Below are positions 21,115 to 28,329 of a stretch of 64,000 nt of DNA, piece after piece (within the stretch, counting starts at the first letter, position 1; each line of letters begins with the position of its first letter). The translations under genes were made by a program, and so were the position numbers. The notes under the pieces were generated by a model that did no database searches, was not told where the DNA came from, and saw only the letters and a list, made by a program, of their open reading frames with translations. Source of the stretch: Aeromonas lusitana (lineage in GTDB: Bacteria; Pseudomonadota; Gammaproteobacteria; Enterobacterales; Aeromonadaceae); assembly GCF_002812985.1 (NCBI RefSeq), contig NZ_PGCP01000018.1:1-64000 (forward strand), written 5' to 3'.

Positions 21115-21150
21115 GAAAAAATGGCGCATTTTAATGCGCCATTTTTTTTT
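21115..21150 (+). terminator. lpp terminator
   Basis: AAAAAATGGCGCATT / AATGCGCCATTTTTTTTT hairpin directly after lpp, as expected for this very stable transcript. Confidence 0.92.
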
Positions 21151-21247
21151 GCCTGAAATTTGGTTATTTCCCGCGTTTCTTTCTCTCTTGCCTTAACAAG
21201 GCAATGCCGATCACTCGGCATCACCTCCATATTCTCATCTCGGTTTA

Positions 21248-22096
21248 TCAATAAAGCAGGCTGTACAACTTGCGACGGTATTGTTGCGCCACCGGATGTG
21301 CCCCCATGGTGGTCAAAATATCGAGATAGATCTTCTTGGCATCGCCAAACGCCATGTCGCGCTTGAGCAGGCTGAACAGCAAGGCCAGGGCCTCTTCCTG
21401 CCGACCGACCTGGCTGTACTGCACCGCCAGCTCCTGTGCTAGCAGACCATCATCAGGTTGCTCGGCGTGACGCAGCTCAAGGGCGCGCAGCTCAGGGCTG
21501 TCGGTGGCTTGCAACGCCAGCGCCAGGCGGGAGCTCAGGGTCTGATAGTGATCCTCCTGCGCCACCATGGGGATGGTTGCGAGCAAGGCTTGCGCCTCGT
21601 CCAGCAGGTTCAGATCCAGCGCAGCTTCGATCAGCCACAGGCTGATGTCGTGGCGATTGGGCACCAGCTGATGGGCCTTGCTGAGGTAGGCATGGGCCAC
21701 ATCGGCCTGCCCTTCGGCCAGCGCCTGCTTGCCTTGCTCCAGCAGCAGCTCTTCTTCTTTGGGGGCGAAGGCGGCGAAATATTGTCTCAGTGTCGCCTCG
21801 TCCTGCGGGCCTTCCAGAATGGCCTGTTCATCCGGGCGTCCCTGATGGAACAGCACCAGGGCGGGGAGGGCGCGCAGGCCCAGCTGGCTGGCCAGGGGTT
21901 GCAGCTGGGGATCATTCATGTCGACCTTGGCCAGGGTGACCTGGGCATTGGCCGGACCAACCAGGGCCTCGACCAGGGGGGTCATGCCCTGGCATTCGGG
22001 CATTTGGGGAGCGTGGAAATAGATGACGACCGGCTTCTTCATGGACGCATCGATCAGCTCGGCGTGAAAATTCTGGGGATTGATGTCGACGATCAT
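21248..22096 (-). CDS. CnoX/YbbN-like thioredoxin-fold protein with TPR region
   Basis: A 282-residue protein: thioredoxin fold at residues 1-110 (VVIYFHAPQMPECQGMTPLVEAL, with a single Cys in the place of CxxC) and a helical TPR-like domain from about 115 to the end (AYLSKAHQLVPNRHDISLWLIEAALDL and similar repeats). This is the layout of E. coli YbbN (CnoX), a chaperone-redox factor that hands clients to GroEL/DnaK. The single-Cys SxxC-like active site fits. Its start overlaps the PPTase stop by four bases (ATGA), so the two are translated as a pair. Confidence 0.88.
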   Translation of the reverse strand: MIVDINPQNFHAELIDASMKKPVVIYFHAPQMPECQGMTPLVEALVGPANAQVTLAKVDMNDPQLQPLASQLGLRALPALVLFHQGRPDEQAILEGPQDEATLRQYFAAFAPKEEELLLEQGKQALAEGQADVAHAYLSKAHQLVPNRHDISLWLIEAALDLNLLDEAQALLATIPMVAQEDHYQTLSSRLALALQATDSPELRALELRHAEQPDDGLLAQELAVQYSQVGRQEEALALLFSLLKRDMAFGDAKKIYLDILTTMGAHPVAQQYRRKLYSLLY

Positions 22097-22815
22097 GAGG
22101 CTGACTCTCGAAAAATGGTGTGAATTAACATGGGGCCAAGGGGGGTGGATTTCAAGCGCGCGTCCAGCTGGTAGCCATTGACCTTCAGGGTGGGGGCGGC
22201 GAGGCTGAGCCAGCCGCTACCCAGTGGCCAGTCCTGCACCTGATAGGACTGCTCATCGAGCCGGTTGTCGAGGCGCCATCCCTCCTCGGGCATGAAGCAC
22301 ACCTTATCGAGCCCGGCGGCAATCCCGTTCCCCTGCGCCTTGAGCACCGCCTCCTTGCGTGACCAGAGCCGATAGAAGGCCGACTCTCGCGCCTGTTCCG
22401 GCAGGGAGAGGAGCCACTGGTATTCGCTTTCGGCATAGAAACGCTCTGCCAATGGCAGGGTCTGGCGTCGGCGCAGGCCCATCTCGATGTCGACCCCAAG
22501 CGGACCCGTCTCACAGAGGGCGAGCACCAGCCAGTCACCGCTGTGGCTGAGATTGAACTGCCACTGGTGGCTGCACAGGGCCGGCTTGCCGTGCACATTG
22601 GTGCAAAACATTAGCTCGTCGGGCCGGCAGTGGAGTCGATCGGCTAGCAGTCGACGCAGCAGCACCCGGCCGAGCAGGTACTCCCGCTGGCGACCTGGCT
22701 GCCGGATCCCCCGCCAATAATCCTGTTCTTCCAGCGAAAGCTCGACTGGCAGCGTATTCAGCTGCTCTGGGCAGATTAACGCCGGTTTTAACAAATAGAG
22801 ATCCGCAGAGATCAT
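22093..22815 (-). CDS. Sfp-type 4'-phosphopantetheinyl transferase
   Basis: A 240-residue enzyme that transfers phosphopantetheine from CoA to a Ser of a carrier protein. The three signature regions are present: FNLSHSGDW, GVDIEMG (magnesium-binding Asp and Glu) and WSRKEAVLKAQGNG (WxxKEA). Length is that of the Sfp/Gsp class rather than the short AcpS class, so it likely serves peptide- or polyketide-synthase carriers; none is encoded in this window. The stop overlaps the CnoX-like start, an unexpected partner for a PPTase. Confidence 0.93.
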   Translation of the reverse strand: MISADLYLLKPALICPEQLNTLPVELSLEEQDYWRGIRQPGRQREYLLGRVLLRRLLADRLHCRPDELMFCTNVHGKPALCSHQWQFNLSHSGDWLVLALCETGPLGVDIEMGLRRRQTLPLAERFYAESEYQWLLSLPEQARESAFYRLWSRKEAVLKAQGNGIAAGLDKVCFMPEEGWRLDNRLDEQSYQVQDWPLGSGWLSLAAPTLKVNGYQLDARLKSTPLGPMLIHTIFRESAS

Positions 22816-23079
22816 AATTTTTCACTTTAAAAAGAGGTCAAAACAGCGATAAAAAGCAGTTTGCACGGGCCGGAGTGGCTGCTTTCGAGATTGTATATTG
22901 TTTGGGCATGATCACATTAATTATGAAAAACAGTGCATTTACTTGCAAAAATGTGAGGTCGATAGGGATTTTCGCTTGCCTCGATAGAATTCTTGGATAT
23001 AGTCGGGTGCTGTTGCCTTATAAATTGCCCTTTCGGGCTGCATTTTAACAAGATTCACTCTTTTAGTGGGGATAAAGGA

Positions 23080-23580
23080 TTGCGCCACCTGATGCTACTG
23101 CTGGTCGCGCTCGGAATGGTGGGTTGTGCTTCTGCACCCCAGCCCGAGGTCGCGAGCAAGATCGAAGTTTCCATGATGGAACCCGTGATTGAACCGGAAG
23201 CTTCGCAGACACCCGATGTAAACGAAATCCTGACCGTATATAAAGAGTGGCGTGGTGTTCCCTACCGAATGGGAGGAAGCAGTCAGCGCGGTATCGATTG
23301 TTCCGCCTTCGCCCGTGAAGTGTTCCGCAACGCCGTCGGCATCGAGTTGCCACGAGATACCCGCTCCCAGGTCCATGAAGGCACTCGGGTCGCCAAGCGG
23401 GATCTGATGGAAGGGGATCTGGTCTTCTTCAAGATAAGCAAACGCCTGAATCATGTGGGCATCTATGTTGGCAACGGTGAATTCATCCATGCCTCCACCC
23501 GGGCAGGGGTGACGCGCTCCAAGTTGGACAGCTCCTACTGGCGCGGCAAGTTCTGGCAAGCACGCCGGATAGAAATCTGA
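23080..23580 (+). CDS. NlpC/P60 lipoprotein, probable murein endopeptidase
   Basis: A protein of about 166 residues with a lipoprotein signal (HLMLLLVALGMVGC, lipobox MVGC) and a C-terminal NlpC/P60 domain from about residue 47. The catalytic Cys is in QRGIDCSAFAREVF, the first His in LNHVGIYVGNGEFIH, and the second follows in FIHAST; such domains cut the D-Glu-gamma-mDAP bond or the cross-link (compare MepS/NlpC). Start is uncertain: TTG 23080 (AAAGGA adjacent) or ATG 23092; upstream residues up to 22993 do not look coding. Terminator at 23633. Confidence 0.88.
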   Translation: MRHLMLLLVALGMVGCASAPQPEVASKIEVSMMEPVIEPEASQTPDVNEILTVYKEWRGVPYRMGGSSQRGIDCSAFAREVFRNAVGIELPRDTRSQVHEGTRVAKRDLMEGDLVFFKISKRLNHVGIYVGNGEFIHASTRAGVTRSKLDSSYWRGKFWQARRIEI

Positions 23581-23632
23581 GTCAGGCTGGACAAACGGCT
23601 CGCAGTACGGACTGTTTCTCCAACCTCACTTG

Positions 23633-23659
23633 AACCGGGCTCTGATAGCCCGGTTTTTT
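23633..23659 (+). terminator. terminator after the NlpC/P60 gene
   Basis: AACCGGGC tctgat AGCCCGGTTTTTT, about 50 bases after the stop codon. Confidence 0.88.
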
Positions 23660-23730
23660 ATGGCCGCCGTTTAGACTTTCTGTGCCCGACTCTCTATAGT
23701 GTGGCCCCCTCGACTCTCGGCAGGCCCAGC

Positions 23731-24672
23731 ATGAAGACGCAACTCAAGAGCGGATTACACCCGCGCAATCGCCATCAGACCCCCTACGATTTCGACGCTC
23801 TGTGCCAGCGCACCCCTGAGCTGCGGCCTTTCGTGTTCATCAACGAGCACGGCACCCTGACACTCGACTTTGCCGATCCTGCCGCCGTCAAGGCGCTCAA
23901 CCGTGCCCTGCTGGCGCTGCACTATGGCATCCAGCATTGGGATCTGCCGCCAGGCTACCTCTGCCCGCCGATCCCGGGGCGAGTGGATTATTTGCATAGA
24001 GTCGCGGATCTGCTGGCGGAGAGTGCGGGTGAGGTGCCGACCGGCAAGGGTGTGCGGGTGCTGGATATCGGCATGGGGGCGAACTGCATCTATCCGCTGC
24101 TGGGGACGCGGGAATACGGCTGGCGCTTCGTCGGTTCGGACATAGACCCGGTATCGGTCAAGGCGGCCAGCCTGCTGGCGGCCAGCAATGGGCTGGCTGG
24201 CCAGATAGAATGTCGACATCAACCGGATAACAAGCATATTTTCATCGGTATTATTGGTCCAAAGGAGCGTTTTGCACTGACGCTCTGCAATCCGCCGTTT
24301 CATGGCTCGCTGGCCGAGGCGAGCAAGGGCACGGAGCGCAAGCTGCGCAACCTCGGGAAAGTCGTGACAGGGGCGCCCGTGCTCAACTTTGGCGGTCAGA
24401 AGGCCGAGCTCTGGTGCGAGGGGGGAGAGGCAGCGTTTCTGGCGGCCATGATAGGCCAGAGCAAGGCGTTTGCCGACCAGTGCCTCTGGTTCAGCTCCCT
24501 GGTGTCGAAGAAAGAGAATTTGCCTGCGGCCAAGAAGGGGTTGGCTCAGGCGGGAGCACGGGAGGTGCGGGTGCTCGAGATGGCGCAAGGCAACAAGGTG
24601 AGCCGGATCCTGGCCTGGAGCTTCCTGGATGAGGGGAGTCGGGCCACCTGGTGGTCAGGCCAAAAGCGCTGA
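23731..24672 (+). CDS. rlmF: 23S rRNA m6A1618 methyltransferase RlmF
   Basis: A 313-residue SAM-dependent N6-adenine methyltransferase. The SAM-binding motif I is [16 protein letters not shown] (residues ~115-130), and the N6-amino methylase motif IV is LCNPPFHGS (~191). N-terminal [18 protein letters not shown] is strongly conserved in RlmF (YbiN). Start ATG 23731 ([13 protein letters not shown]) is used rather than the GTG at 23701, which lacks a ribosome site. No operon partner is apparent. Confidence 0.93.
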   Translation: MKTQLKSGLHPRNRHQTPYDFDALCQRTPELRPFVFINEHGTLTLDFADPAAVKALNRALLALHYGIQHWDLPPGYLCPPIPGRVDYLHRVADLLAESAGEVPTGKGVRVLDIGMGANCIYPLLGTREYGWRFVGSDIDPVSVKAASLLAASNGLAGQIECRHQPDNKHIFIGIIGPKERFALTLCNPPFHGSLAEASKGTERKLRNLGKVVTGAPVLNFGGQKAELWCEGGEAAFLAAMIGQSKAFADQCLWFSSLVSKKENLPAAKKGLAQAGAREVRVLEMAQGNKVSRILAWSFLDEGSRATWWSGQKR

Positions 24673-24923
24673 GCAAAAACGGGGCCTTGAGGAAAAAGAA
24701 TCCCGAACAGCGCCCTTTTCGCAACTCTGGTTTTCTGGTGACGTTGTCGCCAGGTTAATCGTTTTTACAGCACAATCGAGCCCTGTTTCTCCTGCATGTT
24801 AGTGACCACTCTCACCTCCGGTACAGTTGTACGCCGAGATTTTTTTGCACTTACTGGTGAAACTTTCATAAAATAGGACTGGTTAGACCTCTTTACAGGC
24901 ACGAATCGAATAGGGATCGGTAA

Positions 24924-25646
24924 ATGAAAGTTGTCGATTTTCTGAAGCACAAGCGCGAAATACTGGCGCAACACCCCTTTGAGCTCAAGGATTGGCTCTC
25001 TCCGGCGATCCGCGACTATTGGCGTGAGTTTCAGCAAAAGGCACACCTTCACCCTCTGCTGGGACGGGTGCTCGACCTGCAGGCCGATCAGCAACTGCTG
25101 CAGCGTCAGGCTGCCTCCCAGGCGCAGGCGGTCAACAGTCAAACGGCTCTGGCCGAGAAGCGCTCGGTCGAGCTGGATGGCGAGGCAGCCATCCTATATG
25201 CCGAGCTGCAGGACCGCATCGGGGAAGAGACCCATGTCGGTGAGTGGCTGCAAGTCAGTCAGTCCCTGATCGATCAGTTTGCGGCCGTGACCGGTGATCA
25301 TCAGTGGATCCACACCAATCCCGAGCGTGCGGCGGCCGAGTCGCCGTTCAAGACCACCATAGCTCACGGCTTCCTGACCCTGGCCTTGCTGCCCCAGCTG
25401 ACCGGTTCGGTGGACGAGGCGACCCCGGAGTTTCCCAGCGCCCGCATGGTGGTGAACTTCGGCCTGGAGCAGGTGCGCTTCCCGTACCCCATCAAGGTGG
25501 ACAGCAACATTCGTGCGCGCACCAAGCTGTCCAGGGTCACGCCCATCAAGGGCGGGCTCGAGTTGCTCAAAGAGATCAAGATAGAGATCGAAGGGATCCG
25601 CCGCCCCGGCTGCGTCATCGAATCCCTCACCCGCATCTATTTCTGA
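24924..25646 (+). CDS. MaoC-like enoyl-CoA hydratase with N-terminal helical extension
   Basis: A 240-residue protein. The C-terminal hot-dog fold (residues ~95-240) has the (R)-hydratase 2 motif: SLIDQFAAVTGDHQWIHTNPERA with the catalytic Asp and His, followed by TIAHGFLTLALLPQL. The N-terminal ~90 residues are helical (FLKHKREILAQHPFEL, QADQQLLQRQAASQAQAV) and resemble a phasin-like or poly-3-hydroxybutyrate-associated region more than a catalytic domain. Substrates in this family are (R)-3-hydroxyacyl-CoA/enoyl-CoA pairs. The start is ATG 24924 after AATAGGGATCGGTAA. Confidence 0.82.
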   Translation: MKVVDFLKHKREILAQHPFELKDWLSPAIRDYWREFQQKAHLHPLLGRVLDLQADQQLLQRQAASQAQAVNSQTALAEKRSVELDGEAAILYAELQDRIGEETHVGEWLQVSQSLIDQFAAVTGDHQWIHTNPERAAAESPFKTTIAHGFLTLALLPQLTGSVDEATPEFPSARMVVNFGLEQVRFPYPIKVDSNIRARTKLSRVTPIKGGLELLKEIKIEIEGIRRPGCVIESLTRIYF

Positions 25647-25671
25647 TGCACCTCCTCGCTTGGCGCGAATA

Positions 25672-25702
25672 GAAACAGGCCCACCTTGGTGGGCCTGTTT
25701 CG
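25672..25702. terminator. bidirectional terminator between MaoC-like and DUF481 genes
   Basis: GAAACAGGCCCACC ttGGTGGGCCTGTTTC between two convergent stops. Confidence 0.85.
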
Positions 25703-25725
25703 TTTCTAGCGCTTGGTGAAGGAGG

Positions 25726-26721
25726 TTAGAAGCTGGCACCCAGGGTGATGGTGTGGCGCCACTCCTTGTCTCCCAGACCCTCCAGGTCTTCTTGGCTATG
25801 ATCGAGCCAGCTGTCGTCCCAGCTCAACTCGCTCGACCAGGAGAGGCGCAGGTGATCGTTGAAGTAGTATCTGAGTCCCAGATTGCCGTTGATGGTCTGG
25901 TTGCGGGTCAGGTAGGGGGAGGGTTGATCGAGGAACTTCTCGTAGTTGCCCTTGCTGAACAGCTCGAATCGCTGCTGCCACAGGGAGATGGGCTGGCGAT
26001 AGTCCCAGCCCAGGCTGGCGACGGGATAGTTGATGATGCGCTCATCGAACAAGTCTGAATAGACCCACTTTTCCGGGGTGAAGTAGGCGCGTTGCAGGCC
26101 GAGTTGGCCGACCAGCTCCAGCCGCCGCCGCTTGTCATTCCAGAAGCGATAGCCAGGCCCGGAGGCATAGCTCAGGTTCAGGTAGTTGGTCTCTATCATG
26201 TCGTAATCGGCGTCGATGGAGGAGCGCAGGAACCAGTTGGCATCGAAGAAGAAGTCCAGCTTGGGGCTGAGCTTGTACTCATGGCTGTCGGTGACGCTGT
26301 TCGAGGTCTCGTAGATGTACTCCCCATCCAGGCTGTAACGCCAATCCAGGTTGGCCACCTCGGTGGAGGCCTTGAGATTGACATTGTTGGTCTTCTTGTC
26401 GCTCTCCTTCAGCTTGACGTTGAGGTCGCTGGTGCCGGTCCAGAGCCAGGCATTGAGCTCATCCGGGGAGTCCAGCAAGGGAATACCCGTCTTGGTCAGG
26501 GGTTTGGGCTGCTCCTGCTTGTCCAGGCGCCAGCGCTTGATGGCATCGCGCCGGACGGTCAGGGCCTGACTGTAGGGCAGGCTGATGGTCACCTCGTCGT
26601 CGCCTATCTCCTCTATGGTGCCGGTCAGGCGATCGCCGTTGTGCATCCAGAGGATGTCCGCGCGCACCTGGACGGTGGCGAGCAGGAGAAGCAGGCCGAG
26701 CCCGTAGTGGGTCACCTTCAT
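25726..26721 (-). CDS. DUF481-family outer-membrane beta-barrel protein
   Basis: A 331-residue exported protein with signal peptide (VTHYGLGLLLLLATVQVRA). A short N-terminal domain (DRLTGTIEEIGDDEVTISLPY) is followed by alternating strands typical of DUF481 (salt-induced outer-membrane protein, YdiY family) and ends with aromatic Phe (ITLGASF), the usual last residue of outer-membrane barrels. Its ATG overlaps the stop of the preceding L,D-transpeptidase gene (ATGA), so the two are co-translated. Function of the family is not known. Confidence 0.85.
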   Translation of the reverse strand: MKVTHYGLGLLLLLATVQVRADILWMHNGDRLTGTIEEIGDDEVTISLPYSQALTVRRDAIKRWRLDKQEQPKPLTKTGIPLLDSPDELNAWLWTGTSDLNVKLKESDKKTNNVNLKASTEVANLDWRYSLDGEYIYETSNSVTDSHEYKLSPKLDFFFDANWFLRSSIDADYDMIETNYLNLSYASGPGYRFWNDKRRRLELVGQLGLQRAYFTPEKWVYSDLFDERIINYPVASLGWDYRQPISLWQQRFELFSKGNYEKFLDQPSPYLTRNQTINGNLGLRYYFNDHLRLSWSSELSWDDSWLDHSQEDLEGLGDKEWRHTITLGASF

Positions 26722-27653
26722 ATGGACGTCAGCACTTCGCCGCTGATGGGCTGGGGCAGTCCGTTCTTGTCATTGAGCAGGGTCATGACCCGCACACTGT
26801 CCACCTCGGGATCCGCGATGAACTGCTCGACCTCGGCCGACAACACCAAAGGGGCGCCCTCGGCCAGCTCTTCCTCGGTGCGAGACAGGGGGGAGTGCAC
26901 CTCCAGCCAGCGCGTGCCATCGGGCTCCAGCGCCGTCTTGACGGGCTGATTGATCACCCGCACCGGCGTACCGACAGGGACCAGTTTGAACAGGGTCTCT
27001 ATATCGTCGGGACGCAGACGGATGCAGCCGGCGCTGACCCGCAGGCCGACCCCGAAATCCTTGTTGGTGCCGTGGATCAGATAGTCCCTGTTGCCATAGC
27101 CGAGGCGCATGGCGAACTTGCCGAGGGGGTTGTCCGGGCCCGGGGGCACAACGGCGGGCAGGTCGATGCCTTTTTGTTCCAGCCAGGATTTGCGCACCAT
27201 GGGGCCGGGCACCCAGGTCGGGTTGGGGTTCTTGGCGATGACAGTAGTCGTCATCTCAGGCGTCTCGCGGCCTATGTCGCCTATGCCGATGGGTAGCACC
27301 ATCACCTCCTGCTTGTCCTTGGGGAAGTAATAGAGCCGCAGCTCGGGCAGGTTGATGACGATCCCCTCTCTGGGCACATCGGGCAGCAGCATCTGGGTCG
27401 GCAGGGTCAGGCGAGTGCCGGGAGTGGGCAAATAGGGGTCTACGCCAGGATTTGCCTCGAGCAGCGCCAAAAAGCCAATCTGGGTGTGTTTTCCCACCAG
27501 CTCCAGGTGGTCACCCTCTTGTACTATGTAATCTTCCAGCTCGCCGATGAGGCGGCTGTCAGCCGGTGGGAGGGGATAGGTTTTGGACCAGACCGGCGCG
27601 GCCCAGAGGCTGGCGGCGACCAGCAGCAGTGAGGCGATACGTGTATACAACAT
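26718..27653 (-). CDS. L,D-transpeptidase (YkuD domain) with LysM-like N-terminus
   Basis: A 311-residue periplasmic enzyme. The signal (MLYTRIASLLLVAASLWA) is followed by a LysM-like segment (YIVQEGDHLELVGKHTQIG) and a YkuD domain with catalytic motif HGTNKDFGVGLRVSAGCIRL (Cys of SxGCxR). Enzymes of this ErfK/YbiS/YcfS group link Lpp to peptidoglycan or form 3-3 cross-links; an lpp gene is present at 20865, so Lpp attachment is a reasonable guess. Start ATG 27653 has ATAGGAAAAGCC before it; ATG 27671 in frame has none. Confidence 0.9.
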   Translation of the reverse strand: MLYTRIASLLLVAASLWAAPVWSKTYPLPPADSRLIGELEDYIVQEGDHLELVGKHTQIGFLALLEANPGVDPYLPTPGTRLTLPTQMLLPDVPREGIVINLPELRLYYFPKDKQEVMVLPIGIGDIGRETPEMTTTVIAKNPNPTWVPGPMVRKSWLEQKGIDLPAVVPPGPDNPLGKFAMRLGYGNRDYLIHGTNKDFGVGLRVSAGCIRLRPDDIETLFKLVPVGTPVRVINQPVKTALEPDGTRWLEVHSPLSRTEEELAEGAPLVLSAEVEQFIADPEVDSVRVMTLLNDKNGLPQPISGEVLTSI

Positions 27654-28056
27654 GGCTTTTCCTATCTTCATGTATCGAGGGAAGCGCTTCCCTCCCAAAA
27701 ACGAACGGGGATTGTTAACCAATCGCCCCGTGATTACCAGCGCAAGGCCATGCCACCCTTGAGTCTGACTAATGGGGTACTGGCCCCAATTTCAGAGTGA
27801 AGGCCCAGGTTTAGCGGGGTTTGGGTGGTCAGGGGTTTTCACGCGAGGGGTCGGGGCAATAGATGGGGATGGCGTGGGCCATCGTCAAGTCTCGACACTT
27901 GGTACAGGTACAGGTACAGGTATGCTACAAGTATGCGTAGTAGTGACATTGGACTGGAAGGCTCAGTCTGTGTGCTGATTTAATAGGCAGTTGTCTGATC
28001 TTCAACGATATTTACGTTGATTTCCCGACTCGGGTTGGGTCAATATGAGGGCCCGT
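27654..28056. other. 403-base gap before tRNA-Ser, no gene seen
   Basis: No ORF here has both a ribosome site and protein-like composition. A small triplicate of GGTACA/GGTAC units lies at about 27899-27925. The tRNA-Ser promoter should lie in the last 100 bases. Confidence 0.5.
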
Positions 28057-28146
28057 GGAGAGATGCCGGAGTGGCCGAACGGGATTGACTCGAAATCAAT
28101 TGTGGTAGCAATACCACCCAGGGTTCGAATCCCTGTCTCTCCGCCA
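28057..28146 (+). tRNA. tRNA-Ser (anticodon CGA)
   Basis: A 90-base class II tRNA: acceptor stem GGAGAGA/TCTCTCC, D-arm, anticodon stem ATTGA/TCAAT with loop CTCGAAA (anticodon CGA, reading UCG), long variable arm, T-arm GGTTCGAATCC, and an encoded CCA end. Confidence 0.97.
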
Positions 28147-28153
28147 TTTATTG

Positions 28154-28184
28154 AACCCATCCTGTTATCCTGGATGGGTTTTTT
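28154..28184 (+). terminator. terminator of tRNA-Ser
   Basis: AACCCATCC tgttatcct GGATGGGTTTTTT directly after the tRNA. Confidence 0.9.
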
Positions 28185-28329
28185 ATTGCCTGTTTGGCGC
28201 CGGCAATGCGGTGTCACGGCGTTATCTTCTCGCTCCTCCTTTCCCCAACCTCCAGACGTGAGCTCCTCTCCTTTATTTTTTATCAGGCCTGGCCAACGCG
28301 CTGGATCAGCCAGCCCTGCTTGATGACGG

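Noticed and set aside
27899..27925. Triplicate GGTACA repeat considered as a CRISPR-like or regulatory array.
   Set aside because: Units are only six bases, immediately adjacent, and without spacers.
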